Assembly (NCBI RefSeq): GCF_013607875.1
Contig: NZ_VDES01000002.1
Span: 823,638 to 887,637 of the forward strand
Length of the DNA stretch: 64,000 nt
From: Blastomonas ursincola
GTDB taxonomy: Bacteria > Pseudomonadota > Alphaproteobacteria > Sphingomonadales > Sphingomonadaceae
Reading direction: 5' to 3'
Shown here: positions 45,964 through 54,521 of the stretch, piece after piece
Position numbering within the stretch: the first letter of the stretch is position 1
Layout: the number at the start of each line of letters is the position of its first letter
Program-made: the position numbers and the translations under genes
The notes under the pieces: generated by a model
What the model was told of the DNA's origin: nothing
The model's database searches: none
Seen by the model: the letters and a program-made list of their open reading frames with translations, nothing else

Positions 45964-46670
45964 GTAGGCGAGATCACGCCTCCCTCCGTTTGTCCCCCGA
46001 CTTCGCTCGGGAACGCGGAGAAGGTTGTGACCAAGGCTTGAAGCGGGATTCCCGCGTTCGCGGGAATGACGGGCAAGGGGTGCACCCATCAACCGGCTTC
46101 ACCCTGGTCGAGATGATGGTCGCCCTGTTCATCTTCGGGATGATCGCCACCGCTTCGGTCGTGCTGCTGCGTCAGAGCGTCGAGGCCGAGGCGCGCAGTG
46201 CGGTCCGGCTCGAGGAGATGGGCGACCTGCGTCGCTTCTCCGCGATTCTTGCGCAGGACATGACACTAATGCTGCCGCGGCCGTCGCGCGATGCGCTGGG
46301 CAGCGACCGGGTGGCGCTGATGAACGGCGATGGGGTGCTGCTCGGCTTTGCGCGCCAGATTGCGCAGATCGATCCACAGCCCGGAAGCTCGAGCCTGCAA
46401 CGCGTCGAATGGGCGCTGAGCGATGGGCAACTGACCCGCGCGATCGCGCCCAAGGCCGATGGCGCGAAGACCGGCGCGCCGGTCGCGATCCTGGAAGGGA
46501 TCGAGCAGGCGCGACTGCGTTTTCGCGACAAGCAGGGCGTATGGCAGACCGAATGGCGCCCGCAGCGCACCGACGAACTGCCGATCGCGATCGAGCTCAC
46601 CCTAGTGCAGCAGGGCAATGGCGCACGGCCGCTGACCTTCGAATTCCTGGTCGCAGGCGGCGGCGGATGA
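45960..46670 (+). CDS. gspJ: type II secretion minor pseudopilin GspJ with repeat-extended leader
   Basis: A 236-residue frame. The prepilin site is STG/FTLVEMMVALFIFGM, with Glu5 in place, and the globular part has LEEMGDLRRFSAILAQDMTLMLPR, as in GspJ. The leader before the site is about 46 residues, far longer than usual, because a REP-like repeat (46041-46077) lies in frame. ATG 45960 overlaps the gspI stop by ATGA. A GTG at 46080 gives a normal six-residue leader but a poorly spaced ribosome-binding site. Which start is used is unclear. Confidence 0.83.
   Translation: MSRRDHASLRLSPDFARERGEGCDQGLKRDSRVRGNDGQGVHPSTGFTLVEMMVALFIFGMIATASVVLLRQSVEAEARSAVRLEEMGDLRRFSAILAQDMTLMLPRPSRDALGSDRVALMNGDGVLLGFARQIAQIDPQPGSSSLQRVEWALSDGQLTRAIAPKADGAKTGAPVAILEGIEQARLRFRDKQGVWQTEWRPQRTDELPIAIELTLVQQGNGARPLTFEFLVAGGGG
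46041..46077. repeat. REP-like palindrome inside the gspJ reading frame
   Basis: AAGCGGGATTCCCGC followed by GTTCGCGGGAATGACGGG matches the mirrored intergenic units at 21.6 kb and 61.4 kb. Here it is translated as DSRVRGNDG within the gspJ leader. Confidence 0.8.
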
Positions 46671-47665
46671 GCGGGCACCGCTTTCCCAAGCCGTCCGAAC
46701 GCGGCATCGCGCTGCTCAGCGTGCTGCTGCTGGTCGCGGTGATGGCGATCGTCACCACGCTGATTCTCGACCGGGTGAACCTTGCCGTCCGCCTCGCCGC
46801 CAATGCCGATGCGGCGGACCGGGCGCGCTTTGCCGCGCTGGGCGCGGAGCAGTTCGCCGCGCGCGAGATCAAGCGCCAGCTCGATCTAAGCCCCGCGCGC
46901 ACGGTCAATGTCGGCGGCTGGATCGGCCAGCCCAATGTGATGCCGATCGACGATGGATCGGGCGCGGTGGTGACCGCGACGGTGCGTGACGGCGGCAACT
47001 GCTTCAACCTGAATTCGGTGGTTGCAGGCCAGCCGGGCGACCTTGCCGCGCGCCCGGTCGGTATCGGCCAGTTTGCAGGTCTCATGCAGGCGCTGGGCGT
47101 CGGATCGGACGAGGCGCGGGGGCTGGCCGATGCGCTGGCCGATTGGATCGATACCGATCAGGTCGCGCTGCCCGCCGGGGCGGAGGATCAGTTCTACCAG
47201 CAGCTCGATGCGCCCTATCGCACTGCGGGGCGGCTGCTCGGCGACAAGGGCGAGATCCAGGCGCTGCGCGGGATGACGCCGCAGCTCTATGCGCGGCTGG
47301 AGCCGTGGATCTGCGCGCTGCCCGATGCGATCCTCTCGCCGATCAACGTCAACACGCTGCTGCCCGAACAGGCACCGCTGGTCATGATGCTCGCGCCCGG
47401 CAAGATCCCGCTCGACCGCGCCCGCACCATGATCGCGGATCGGCCGCCGCTCGGTTACGCCCGCATCGCCGATTTCTGGCGGCCGCTGGCGCTGCAATCG
47501 CAGACCTTCGGCCCCGAGATCGAATCGCAGCCGCAGATCGTCACCCGCTGGTTCGAGCTCGATCTGGTGATCCAGCAGGGCGAGAGTCGCTGGCGGCAGA
47601 CCAGCCTGCTCGATGCGCAGCTGACCCCTGCGCGCATCATCAGCCGCCGCATCGGCGAGCCGTGA
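46667..47665 (+). CDS. gspK: type II secretion minor pseudopilin GspK
   Basis: A 332-residue pseudopilin, larger than GspI and GspJ as expected. The N-terminal site is SERG/IALLSVLLLVAVMAIVTTLI, without the Glu5 found in other pseudopilins, as is typical of GspK. The globular part includes NCFNLNSVV, DALADWIDTDQ and SPINVNTLLPEQAPLVMML, matching the helical domain of this family. It overlaps gspJ by ATGA. No other gsp genes are in the window. Confidence 0.9.
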   Translation: MSGHRFPKPSERGIALLSVLLLVAVMAIVTTLILDRVNLAVRLAANADAADRARFAALGAEQFAAREIKRQLDLSPARTVNVGGWIGQPNVMPIDDGSGAVVTATVRDGGNCFNLNSVVAGQPGDLAARPVGIGQFAGLMQALGVGSDEARGLADALADWIDTDQVALPAGAEDQFYQQLDAPYRTAGRLLGDKGEIQALRGMTPQLYARLEPWICALPDAILSPINVNTLLPEQAPLVMMLAPGKIPLDRARTMIADRPPLGYARIADFWRPLALQSQTFGPEIESQPQIVTRWFELDLVIQQGESRWRQTSLLDAQLTPARIISRRIGEP

Positions 47666-47825
47666 ATTGGTCGGGCTAATTTAATTTCGCCAACAAGCAT
47701 TTTTGCCGTATTTTCCCTTGCATTGCAGGGGCAGTTTGTAACATAGCGACCGCCTTGATTTCGTCGCTTGACGATCCCGCCCGCGCGCCCCTAAGGGACG
47801 CCTCCGCGTGGCGTAAGCAGTGTGT

Positions 47826-47903
47826 GGCGACCGTAGCTCAGTTGGTTAGAGCGCCGGTTTGTGGTACCGGAGGTCGTGGGTTCGAACCCCATCGGTCGCC
47901 CCA
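47826..47903 (+). tRNA. tRNA-His(GUG), with encoded G-1 and CCA
   Basis: Acceptor stem GCGACCG/CGGTCGC (47827-47833 with 47893-47899), an encoded G at -1 (47826) opposite C73 (47900), D arm GCTC/GAGC, anticodon arm CCGGT/ACCGG with GTG at 47861-47863, and T arm with GTTCGAA. CCA is encoded at 47901-47903. The gene stands alone between gspK and the dehydrogenase gene. Confidence 0.97.
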
Positions 47904-47971
47904 TCTGCTATTGAAATCCTTGCCTTTTTTCAAAAGGCCTGCCGCGCGACCAGCCTTGGGGAGATGGGCGC

Positions 47972-49039
47972 GTGCAAAGCTATTGGGATCTGCCGGACTT
48001 CGACGAGCATGAGGCGGTGCAATATGTGCACGACCGCGCCTCTGGGCTTTCGGCGATCATCGCGATTCACTCCACGGCTCTGGGCCCGGCGGGCGGCGGA
48101 ACGCGCTTCTGGCATTATGCAGACAAGGGTCGCGCGATCACCGATGCGCTGCGCCTGTCGCGTGGCATGAGCTACAAGAACGCCATGGCCGGCCTGCCGA
48201 TGGGCGGCGGCAAGGCGGTGATCCTCGCTGATGCCGACAACCGCAAGACCCCCGAGATGCTTGCCGCGTTCGGCGACGCGATTGATGCGCTGGGCGGCCG
48301 CTATGTCACCGCGGAGGATATCGGCATGTCGGATGCGGACATGGTCGCGATCTCCAAGCGCACCAAGTTCGTCTCGGGCCTCCCGGTGCAGGATGCGGGT
48401 TCGGCTGGCGGCGATCCGGGGCCGTTCACCGCCAAGGGTATCTTCCTGGGCGTCAAGGCCGCGGTCGCGTTCAAGCTTGGCACGGACCGGCTGAAGGACG
48501 TGCGCATCGCGGTGCAGGGTACCGGCAGCGTCGGCGGTGGCCTCGCCCGGCTGCTCGCGGCCGAGGGCGCGAAGCTGACCCTCGCTGACGTCAACGCCGA
48601 TCGCGCGCAGAAGCTTGCCGACGAGCTGGGCGCCGAGACGGTGAGCGCCGATCGCATCATGCAGGTTGAGGCCGATGTGTTCAGCCCCAATGCACTGGGC
48701 GCGATCCTCGATTCGGAAAGCATCGAGAAGCTCAATGTCGCGATCGTCGCGGGCGGTGCGAACAACCAGCTCGCGCGGCCGCACCATGGCGACATGCTGA
48801 TCGATCGCGGCATCCTCTATGCGCCCGATTATGTGATCAACGCCGGCGGCATCATCTCGGTCGCGCTCGAATATTTCGCGCAGGCCGAAGGTCGCGCGGC
48901 GCAGGTCGAGGAAGTGCACGCACGCCTCACCGGCATTCCGCAGCGCCTGACCGGCATCTGGCAGGAAAGCCGCACCACCGGCGAGTCGCCCGCGACCGTC
49001 GCAGACCGCATGGCGCAAAAGCTCATCGGGCGGGGTTGA
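47972..49039 (+). CDS. Leu/Phe/Val-type amino acid dehydrogenase
   Basis: A 355-residue NAD-dependent dehydrogenase of the Glu/Leu/Phe/Val family. The substrate domain has GPAGGGTRFWHY, GMSYKNAMAGLPMGGGKAV (catalytic lysines about residues 69 and 81) and AEDIGMSDADM. The NAD domain has VQGTGSVGGGLARLL. It should deaminate branched-chain or aromatic amino acids to 2-oxoacids. The start is GTG 47972. Leucine dehydrogenase is the nearest familiar member, but specificity cannot be fixed from sequence. Confidence 0.9.
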   Translation: MQSYWDLPDFDEHEAVQYVHDRASGLSAIIAIHSTALGPAGGGTRFWHYADKGRAITDALRLSRGMSYKNAMAGLPMGGGKAVILADADNRKTPEMLAAFGDAIDALGGRYVTAEDIGMSDADMVAISKRTKFVSGLPVQDAGSAGGDPGPFTAKGIFLGVKAAVAFKLGTDRLKDVRIAVQGTGSVGGGLARLLAAEGAKLTLADVNADRAQKLADELGAETVSADRIMQVEADVFSPNALGAILDSESIEKLNVAIVAGGANNQLARPHHGDMLIDRGILYAPDYVINAGGIISVALEYFAQAEGRAAQVEEVHARLTGIPQRLTGIWQESRTTGESPATVADRMAQKLIGRG

Positions 49040-49040
49040 G

Positions 49041-49300
49041 CCGCTCTCTCCCCTCCCGTTTGCGGGAGGGGTGGCTGAGTTGACGTATCACCGGTGGCGT
49101 AGCTTAAGCCCTCCCCCTTGATGGGGGAGGGTTGGGTGGGGGTGATCTTTCGAGTTCAGGCCCCCGGTCAATCGCCGCGCCCAGCGGCGCCATCACCCCC
49201 ACCGCTACGACTAGGTGGCCCTTCGACAAGCTCAGGACCACCAAGTCTCCGCAGCCTCCCCCATCAAGGGGGAGGAAGTGATTGTCCTGCAAAGGCACTG
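49041..49300. repeat. gene-free stretch with nested palindromic repeats
   Basis: The stretch 49040-49413 has no gene that I can support. CCCCTCCCG/CGGGAGGGG (49050-49058 with 49063-49071) forms a hairpin just after the dehydrogenase and may end its transcript. A larger inverted pair runs from CCCTCCCCCTTGATGGGGGA near 49111 to CTCCCCCATCAAGGGGGAGG near 49256-49275, enclosing CTTCGACAAGCTCAGG, the unit also seen at 18.6 and 61.5 kb. Confidence 0.7.
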
Positions 49301-49413
49301 CGATCGTCCTCCCCCATCCGCACGCAAATTCCCTTGAGGCTGCAGCGGCATCGTGGCAACAAGGGCATGACGCCGATATGCCTCGGCGCTAGGAAGCTGA
49401 CGCACCTTCGCTC

Positions 49414-50145
49414 ATGCACGGTTTTGCCAATCCCACGCGGTTCCTGTCCATCGCCCGTCCGCTAACCCCGGCGTTCATGGTTTCCGGGCTGATCATGGTC
49501 GCCATCGCGCTGTTCCTCGGCGTGTTCAACGCGCCTGCCGACCGGCTGATGGGCGAGACGGTGCGCATCCTTTACATTCACGTGCCCGCCGCCTGGCTGG
49601 GAATGGCAGGCTGGACCAGCATCGCGATTGCCAGCCTGGTCGAGCTGGTCTGGCGGCATCCGCTCGCCGGGATCGCGGCGCGCGCTTCTGCCGTGCCCGG
49701 CGCATTTTTCTGCGCCTTGTGCCTTGCGACCGGATCGATCTGGGCACGGCCGACCTGGGGCACCTGGTGGGTGTGGGACGGACGGCTGACCTCGATGCTG
49801 GTGCTGTTCTTCCTGTACCTGGGCTATATCGCGCTCGCCGACGCCAGCCAGAAGGATGCGGCTGCGGGCCGTGGCGGCACGTCGCGCGTCGCCGCGATCT
49901 TCGGGCTGGTCGGCGCGGTCAACGTGCCGATCATCAACCGCTCGGTGGTGTGGTGGAACAGCCTGCACCAGCCCGCGAGCATCTCGATCGGCAAGTCGGC
50001 GATCGATCCTGCCTTTCTCTGGCCGCTCGGTATGGCCGTGATCGGCTTTTCGTTGATCTTCGGCGCGATCGTGCTGATGCGCATGCGCACCCTGCTGGCC
50101 GATATCCGCATCGAGGCGCGCATGCGCAGGCTCGCGGCCGTATGA
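49414..50145 (+). CDS. ccmC: heme exporter protein CcmC
   Basis: A 243-residue inner-membrane protein with six helices and the tryptophan-rich heme motif WGTWWVWDGRLTS. It hands heme to CcmE during c-type cytochrome maturation. Periplasmic histidines occur in HVPAAW and SLHQP. It opens the cluster ccmC-D-E-F-G-H-I and overlaps ccmD by ATGA. Confidence 0.95.
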   Translation: MHGFANPTRFLSIARPLTPAFMVSGLIMVAIALFLGVFNAPADRLMGETVRILYIHVPAAWLGMAGWTSIAIASLVELVWRHPLAGIAARASAVPGAFFCALCLATGSIWARPTWGTWWVWDGRLTSMLVLFFLYLGYIALADASQKDAAAGRGGTSRVAAIFGLVGAVNVPIINRSVVWWNSLHQPASISIGKSAIDPAFLWPLGMAVIGFSLIFGAIVLMRMRTLLADIRIEARMRRLAAV

Positions 50146-50270
50146 CCCAGTGGACCTATGTCATCATGGCCTATGGGCTGGGCATTGCCGGCACTGCCGG
50201 GCTGATCGGCTATTGCTGGTTCGCGCTCAAACGCGCAGAAGCGCGGCTGGATGCGCTCAAGCGCAAGTGA
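50142..50270 (+). CDS. ccmD: heme exporter protein CcmD
   Basis: A 42-residue single-helix protein (WTYVIMAYGLGIAGTAGLIGYCWFAL) with a basic tail (KRAEARLDALKRK), the usual small partner that helps release holo-CcmE. ATG 50142 overlaps the ccmC stop. Confidence 0.88.
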   Translation: MTQWTYVIMAYGLGIAGTAGLIGYCWFALKRAEARLDALKRK

Positions 50271-50286
50271 ACCGGATAACGACCCC

Positions 50287-50739
50287 ATGAAAGCCAAGCA
50301 CCAGCGTCTCGTCCTGATCTGCATCGCCCTGGTCGGCCTCGTCGCCGCCGGGCTGATCGCGGCCTATGCGCTGCGCGACCAGGCGAGCTATTTCTACACC
50401 CCCGGCGACATTGCCGAAAAGGGCGTCGAGCCGGGCCAGGCGATCCGGCTGGGCGGCATGGTGCAGAAAGGCTCGATCAAGAAACAGGCCGATGGCGTGA
50501 CGATCGATTTCATCGTCGAGGATGGCAAGGGCACGGTGCCGGTGCGCTTTACCGGCATCACCCCCGACCTGTTCGTCGAAGGATCGGGAGTCGTGGCCGA
50601 AGGCCGGATGAACGCCTCGGGCCAGTTCGTCGCCGACAACCTCCTCGCCAAGCATGACGAGAATTACGTGCCGCGCGAGATGCGCGACATGACCAAGGCC
50701 GATGTCAAGAAGCTCGGCGGAACGGTGCAGCAGCCATGA
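50287..50739 (+). CDS. ccmE: cytochrome c maturation heme chaperone CcmE
   Basis: A 150-residue membrane-anchored OB-fold protein that binds heme covalently in the periplasm. The heme-binding His123 and Tyr127 lie in LAKHDENYVPRE. One N-terminal helix anchors it. ATG 50287 gives the normal start; a longer frame from 50251 was rejected. It overlaps ccmF by ATGA. Confidence 0.95.
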   Translation: MKAKHQRLVLICIALVGLVAAGLIAAYALRDQASYFYTPGDIAEKGVEPGQAIRLGGMVQKGSIKKQADGVTIDFIVEDGKGTVPVRFTGITPDLFVEGSGVVAEGRMNASGQFVADNLLAKHDENYVPREMRDMTKADVKKLGGTVQQP

Positions 50740-52718
50740 TTGCCGAAATCGCGCTTGCGATCCTGTGGCTTGCCGCCGCGCTGGCGGTCTTGCAGCTGGG
50801 CCTGGGCAGCTATGCGCTGACCGCACGCGGGGCAGAATTCCTGCGCGCTGTGCGCCCGATCGCGGTGGTGCAGGGGCTGCTGGTGGCGGTCGCGTTTGCG
50901 CTGCTGATCGTGCTGTTCCTGCGCACCGACCTGTCGGTCAAGCTGGTCGCGGCGAACAGCCACAGCCTGAAGCCCCTGATCTACAAGATCGCCGGGGCTT
51001 GGGGCAATCACGAAGGCTCGATGCTGCTCTGGGTCACCGTGATGGGCCTGGCGGGCGGTTTCGTCGCGCTGCTCGAACGGCGGCTCAACGAGCGCACGAT
51101 GGTCGCCACGCTGGCGGGCCAGGCGTTCGTGAGCCTGGGCTTCTACGCCTTCATGCTGTTTTCGTCGAACCCGTTCGAGCGGCTCAATCCCGCGCCGGTC
51201 GAGGGCAATGGCCTCAACCCGCTGCTGCAGGACCCGGGCCTCGCCTTCCATCCGCCGACGCTGTACATCGGCTATGTCGGGCTCTCGATCGCCTTTTCCT
51301 TCGCTGTCGGCGCGCTGATCACCCGCGATGTCGGTCCTGCCTTCGCCCGCGCGATGCGGCCCTGGGTAATGGGCGCGTGGATCTTCCTGACGCTCGGCAT
51401 CACCGCGGGTTCGTGGTGGGCCTATTACGAGCTTGGTTGGGGCGGCTGGTGGTTCTGGGATCCGGTCGAGAATGCCTCGCTGATGCCCTGGCTCGCGGCG
51501 ACCGCTTTGCTCCATTCGGTCAGCGTGCTGGCAACGCGCAATGCGCTCAAGGCCTGGACGGTGATGCTGGCGGTGGTCGCCTTCTCGATGTCAATGGTCG
51601 GCACCTTCCTGGTGCGTTCGGGCATCCTGACGAGCGTGCACGCCTTTGCGGTCGATCCCGAGCGCGGCAGCTTCATCCTCACGCTGCTGGCCATCTATAT
51701 CGGCGGCGCACTAGCCCTGTTCGGGCTGCGCGCCTCGACCGTCACCGAGGGCGCGAAATTCCATCTGTTCAGCCGCGAAGGCTCGCTGGTGATGAACAAC
51801 GTGCTGCTGGTCGGCATTCTGGGCATCGTGCTGATGGGCACGCTCTACCCGCTGGTGACCGAGGCGTTCGGCACCAAGGTTTCGGTCGGCCCGCCCTATT
51901 TCAACCCGGTGAGCGCAATCTTCGTGTTCCCGATGCTGGTCATCATGGCGGCGGGTCCGCTGATGCGCTGGCGGCAGGATAACGGTCGCAAGCTCGCCAA
52001 TCTGCTCGCCGTGCCCGCGCTGGTGGCCGCCGGAACGCTGGCGCTGGTGGTGGTGTTCGGCGGCGATATCGGCGTGCTGCCGCTGCTCGGCCTGGTCTTT
52101 GCCGCTGGCCTTGCCGTGGCGAGCCTGCTGCCGCTGTGGAAGCGCAATCTGCGCCGCACCCCTGCGCATATCTGGGGCATGGTGATCGCGCATCTCGGCA
52201 TCGCTGTCGCGCTCGCCGGCATGGCGTCCGAAAGCGCGTTCAACACCGAAAAGCTCGTGGCGAGCGAGATCGGGCAGAGCCATACCGTCGGCCCCTGGAC
52301 GATCGAGTTGCAGGGCGTCAGGCCGATCGCCGGAGCCAACTGGACCGCGCTCGAGGCGCGCCTGGTCGCGCGCTATGGCGACAGCAATGTCCAGACCGTA
52401 CTCAACCCGCAGGCGCGCATGTTCGCCTCGCCGCCCACCGCGACGAGCGAGGCGGCTTTGCTCACGCGCTGGAATGGCCAGCTTTATGCCGTGCTCGGCG
52501 AAGAGGGCGATGACGGCCGCTGGCAGCTGCGGCTGTGGTGGAAGCCGTTCGTTCCGCTGATCTGGTATGGCGGCCTGCTCGTGGGGCTGGGCGGCGTGCT
52601 GTCGCTGGTCGGCCGCACCGCGCGCGACCTGCGCCGCAAGGGCGAGCCCGAGCTCGAGCCGGCAAGCGAACCCGCCGCGCCCAAGCCTGCTGCCGGGGGC
52701 CAGGAAGCGCTCGCATGA
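50736..52718 (+). CDS. ccmF: cytochrome c heme lyase CcmF
   Basis: A 660-residue multi-helix membrane protein with the tryptophan-rich WWFWDPVENASLMPWL motif, RNALKAWTVMLAVVAFSMSM and periplasmic histidines. It takes heme from CcmE and attaches it to apocytochrome CXXCH sites together with CcmH. Length is normal. The C-terminus is a charged, Pro/Ala-rich tail. Confidence 0.96.
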   Translation: MIAEIALAILWLAAALAVLQLGLGSYALTARGAEFLRAVRPIAVVQGLLVAVAFALLIVLFLRTDLSVKLVAANSHSLKPLIYKIAGAWGNHEGSMLLWVTVMGLAGGFVALLERRLNERTMVATLAGQAFVSLGFYAFMLFSSNPFERLNPAPVEGNGLNPLLQDPGLAFHPPTLYIGYVGLSIAFSFAVGALITRDVGPAFARAMRPWVMGAWIFLTLGITAGSWWAYYELGWGGWWFWDPVENASLMPWLAATALLHSVSVLATRNALKAWTVMLAVVAFSMSMVGTFLVRSGILTSVHAFAVDPERGSFILTLLAIYIGGALALFGLRASTVTEGAKFHLFSREGSLVMNNVLLVGILGIVLMGTLYPLVTEAFGTKVSVGPPYFNPVSAIFVFPMLVIMAAGPLMRWRQDNGRKLANLLAVPALVAAGTLALVVVFGGDIGVLPLLGLVFAAGLAVASLLPLWKRNLRRTPAHIWGMVIAHLGIAVALAGMASESAFNTEKLVASEIGQSHTVGPWTIELQGVRPIAGANWTALEARLVARYGDSNVQTVLNPQARMFASPPTATSEAALLTRWNGQLYAVLGEEGDDGRWQLRLWWKPFVPLIWYGGLLVGLGGVLSLVGRTARDLRRKGEPELEPASEPAAPKPAAGGQEALA

Positions 52719-52731
52719 AGCCCGTAAAGTC

Positions 52732-53259
52732 ATGAAGCACTGGGCGATCTGGCTGCCGCTGGCCCTGTTCGGCCTGCTGTTCGCGGTGTTCGCATCGGGG
52801 CTGATCGCGCCTGGCGATCGCACCATCGCCTCGCAGATGATCGGCAAGCCGCTTCCCGATTTCGACCTGCCCCAGGCCGTGCCCGATCGTCCGGCGCTGG
52901 CCAAGGCCGATTTTACGGGCGGCAAGCCCAAGCTGCTCAACGTGTTCGCCAGCTGGTGCGTGCCGTGCATCGCCGAAGCGCCGGTGCTGGCTGAGCTCGC
53001 CCGGGCAGGCGTCGAGATCGATGGGGTCGCCATTCGCGATCGGACCGCAGACGTGCAGCAGTTCCTCGCGCGCAACGGCAATCCCTATACGCGGATCGGA
53101 CGCGACGATGTCAGCAAGATCCAGTTCGATCTCGGCTCCTCGGGCGTGCCCGAAACCTTCGTGATCAACGGCAAGGGGATCATCACCTATCAGCATATCG
53201 GCGAAATCCGCGCCGATCAGGTGCCCATGATCCTGCAAAAGCTGAAGGAGGCGCAGTGA
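52732..53259 (+). CDS. ccmG: thiol:disulfide reductase CcmG (DsbE)
   Basis: A 175-residue membrane-anchored thioredoxin-fold protein that keeps apocytochrome c cysteines reduced. The active site is WCVPC (Cys76, Cys79), with SSGVPETFVINGKG carrying the cis-proline. One N-terminal helix is present. It starts 13 bases after ccmF and overlaps ccmH. Confidence 0.95.
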   Translation: MKHWAIWLPLALFGLLFAVFASGLIAPGDRTIASQMIGKPLPDFDLPQAVPDRPALAKADFTGGKPKLLNVFASWCVPCIAEAPVLAELARAGVEIDGVAIRDRTADVQQFLARNGNPYTRIGRDDVSKIQFDLGSSGVPETFVINGKGIITYQHIGEIRADQVPMILQKLKEAQ

Positions 53260-53681
53260 TCCGCGCTCTCATTCTTTTCCTGTCGCTCGCGCTGGCGGCG
53301 CCTTTAGCAGCTCAGGACTCGCTCCCTCCCGCGCCCTATGCCTACAGGCAGCTCGAGGACCCGGCGAAGGAAAAGGCCGCGCAAGACCTGATGATGACGC
53401 TGCGCTGCCTGACCTGCCAGAGCCAGTCGATTGCCGATTCCGATGCCCCGATGGCGGGCGACATGCGCAATCAGGTGCGCGAGCGCATCGCGCGGGGCGA
53501 GGACCCCGAGGCGATCCGCGCCTGGCTGATCGAACGCTATGGCGATTGGGTGTCCTATGAGCCGCGCGTCACGACGATGACCTGGCCGCTGTTTGCCGCG
53601 CCGGTCGTGCTGCTGCTGCTCGCCGCGATCATCGTGCGCAAGCGTTTCACCCGCGCCAGGGCGCAAGGAGGCAAGAGCTGA
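53256..53681 (+). CDS. ccmH: cytochrome c maturation protein CcmH
   Basis: A 141-residue protein with a signal peptide, the redox motif RCLTCQSQSI (Cys51, Cys54) and a C-terminal helix (WPLFAAPVVLLLLAAIIV). It presents apocytochrome to CcmF. The start is GTG, overlapping the ccmG stop (GTGA). It abuts ccmI. Confidence 0.94.
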   Translation: MIRALILFLSLALAAPLAAQDSLPPAPYAYRQLEDPAKEKAAQDLMMTLRCLTCQSQSIADSDAPMAGDMRNQVRERIARGEDPEAIRAWLIERYGDWVSYEPRVTTMTWPLFAAPVVLLLLAAIIVRKRFTRARAQGGKS

Positions 53682-54382
53682 TGGCCTGGATCGTCGTGGG
53701 ACTGCTCGCGCTGCTGATCATGGCGGGGCTCATCTGGCTGGGCAAGATGCCGCGCAAGGCGTGGGAACTCGCAGGTGCCGCATTGTTCGTCGGCATCGCA
53801 GGCTATGCCTGGCAGGGCCAGCCCTCGCTCGCCGGGTCGCCCAAGGAGCCGGTCGAGAAGCTCGGTATGTTCGACGAGGACCTCGCCAAGCAGCGCGACG
53901 AGATGGGCGGCAATTTCGGCGATGCCCGCGCCTGGCTGGTGCTCGCCGATGCACAGAGCCGCCAAGGCAAGTTCGCCACGGCCGCCACCGCGCTCAGCAA
54001 GGGGCTTGAGACCTTTCCCGAAGACCCGGATCTGTGGGTGGCGCTCGGCAATGCGCTGGTCGGGCACAGCAATGGCCTGCTGACCCCGGCCTCGCAATAT
54101 GCCTATCAGAAGGCCGCGACGCTCTCGCCCGATCATCCGGCACCGCCGTTTTTCCTGGGTCTTGCCCTTGCGACATCGGGCCAGTTGCAGCAGGCACGCG
54201 CCATCTGGGCGGAGCTTCTCGAGCGTTCGCCGCCCGATGCCGAGTGGCGCGAGGACCTGACGAGCCGACTCGCCCGGATCGATGCCCTGATCGCTCAGCA
54301 GGACGGTGCGCCTGCGCCCGGTATGCCCGGATCGGTTCCGCCTGTCGCAGAACCCGGTCAAGCTACTGAAAAAAAGCCATAA
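53681..54382 (+). CDS. ccmI: TPR protein CcmI (CycH-like)
   Basis: A 233-residue protein with two N-terminal helices (residues 2-20 and 29-45) and tetratricopeptide repeats (ARAWLVLADAQSRQGKFATAATAL, DPDLWVALGNALVG, HPAPPFFLGLALATSGQLQQA). CcmI binds apocytochrome c and delivers it to CcmF/H. The tail is Pro/Ala-rich. Gene order supports the assignment. Confidence 0.88.
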   Translation: MAWIVVGLLALLIMAGLIWLGKMPRKAWELAGAALFVGIAGYAWQGQPSLAGSPKEPVEKLGMFDEDLAKQRDEMGGNFGDARAWLVLADAQSRQGKFATAATALSKGLETFPEDPDLWVALGNALVGHSNGLLTPASQYAYQKAATLSPDHPAPPFFLGLALATSGQLQQARAIWAELLERSPPDAEWREDLTSRLARIDALIAQQDGAPAPGMPGSVPPVAEPGQATEKKP

Positions 54383-54400
54383 TCGCTCTATTGCGATTAT
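54379..54400. promoter_or_regulatory. inverted repeat between ccmI and kup
   Basis: ATAATCGC (54379-54386) and GCGATTAT (54393-54400) flank TCTATT, overlapping the ccmI stop. A weak promoter-like pair TTGCAC (54402) and TAATCC (54425), 17 bases apart, follows. It may serve as a terminator for ccm or an operator for kup. Confidence 0.35.
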
Positions 54401-54470
54401 ATTGCACTGCATCATGCGCCATGCTAATCCGCCTGCCATTGCCCCTATGGGCGATAGGCGAAAGGGGACG

Positions 54471-54521
54471 ATGAGCGCTGTTCGATCGCAAGGTCCGCAG
54501 CGCCTGCATATTGCCCGATGA
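54471..54521 (+). CDS. 16-codon leader ORF overlapping the kup start
   Basis: ATG 54471 has AGGGGA immediately upstream, and the frame encodes [16 protein letters not shown] before TGA 54519, which overlaps the kup ATG 54518 as ATGA. The kup start itself has no evident ribosome-binding site. Translational coupling through this leader is a reasonable reading; a sequencing frameshift is an alternative. Confidence 0.4.
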   Translation: MSAVRSQGPQRLHIAR

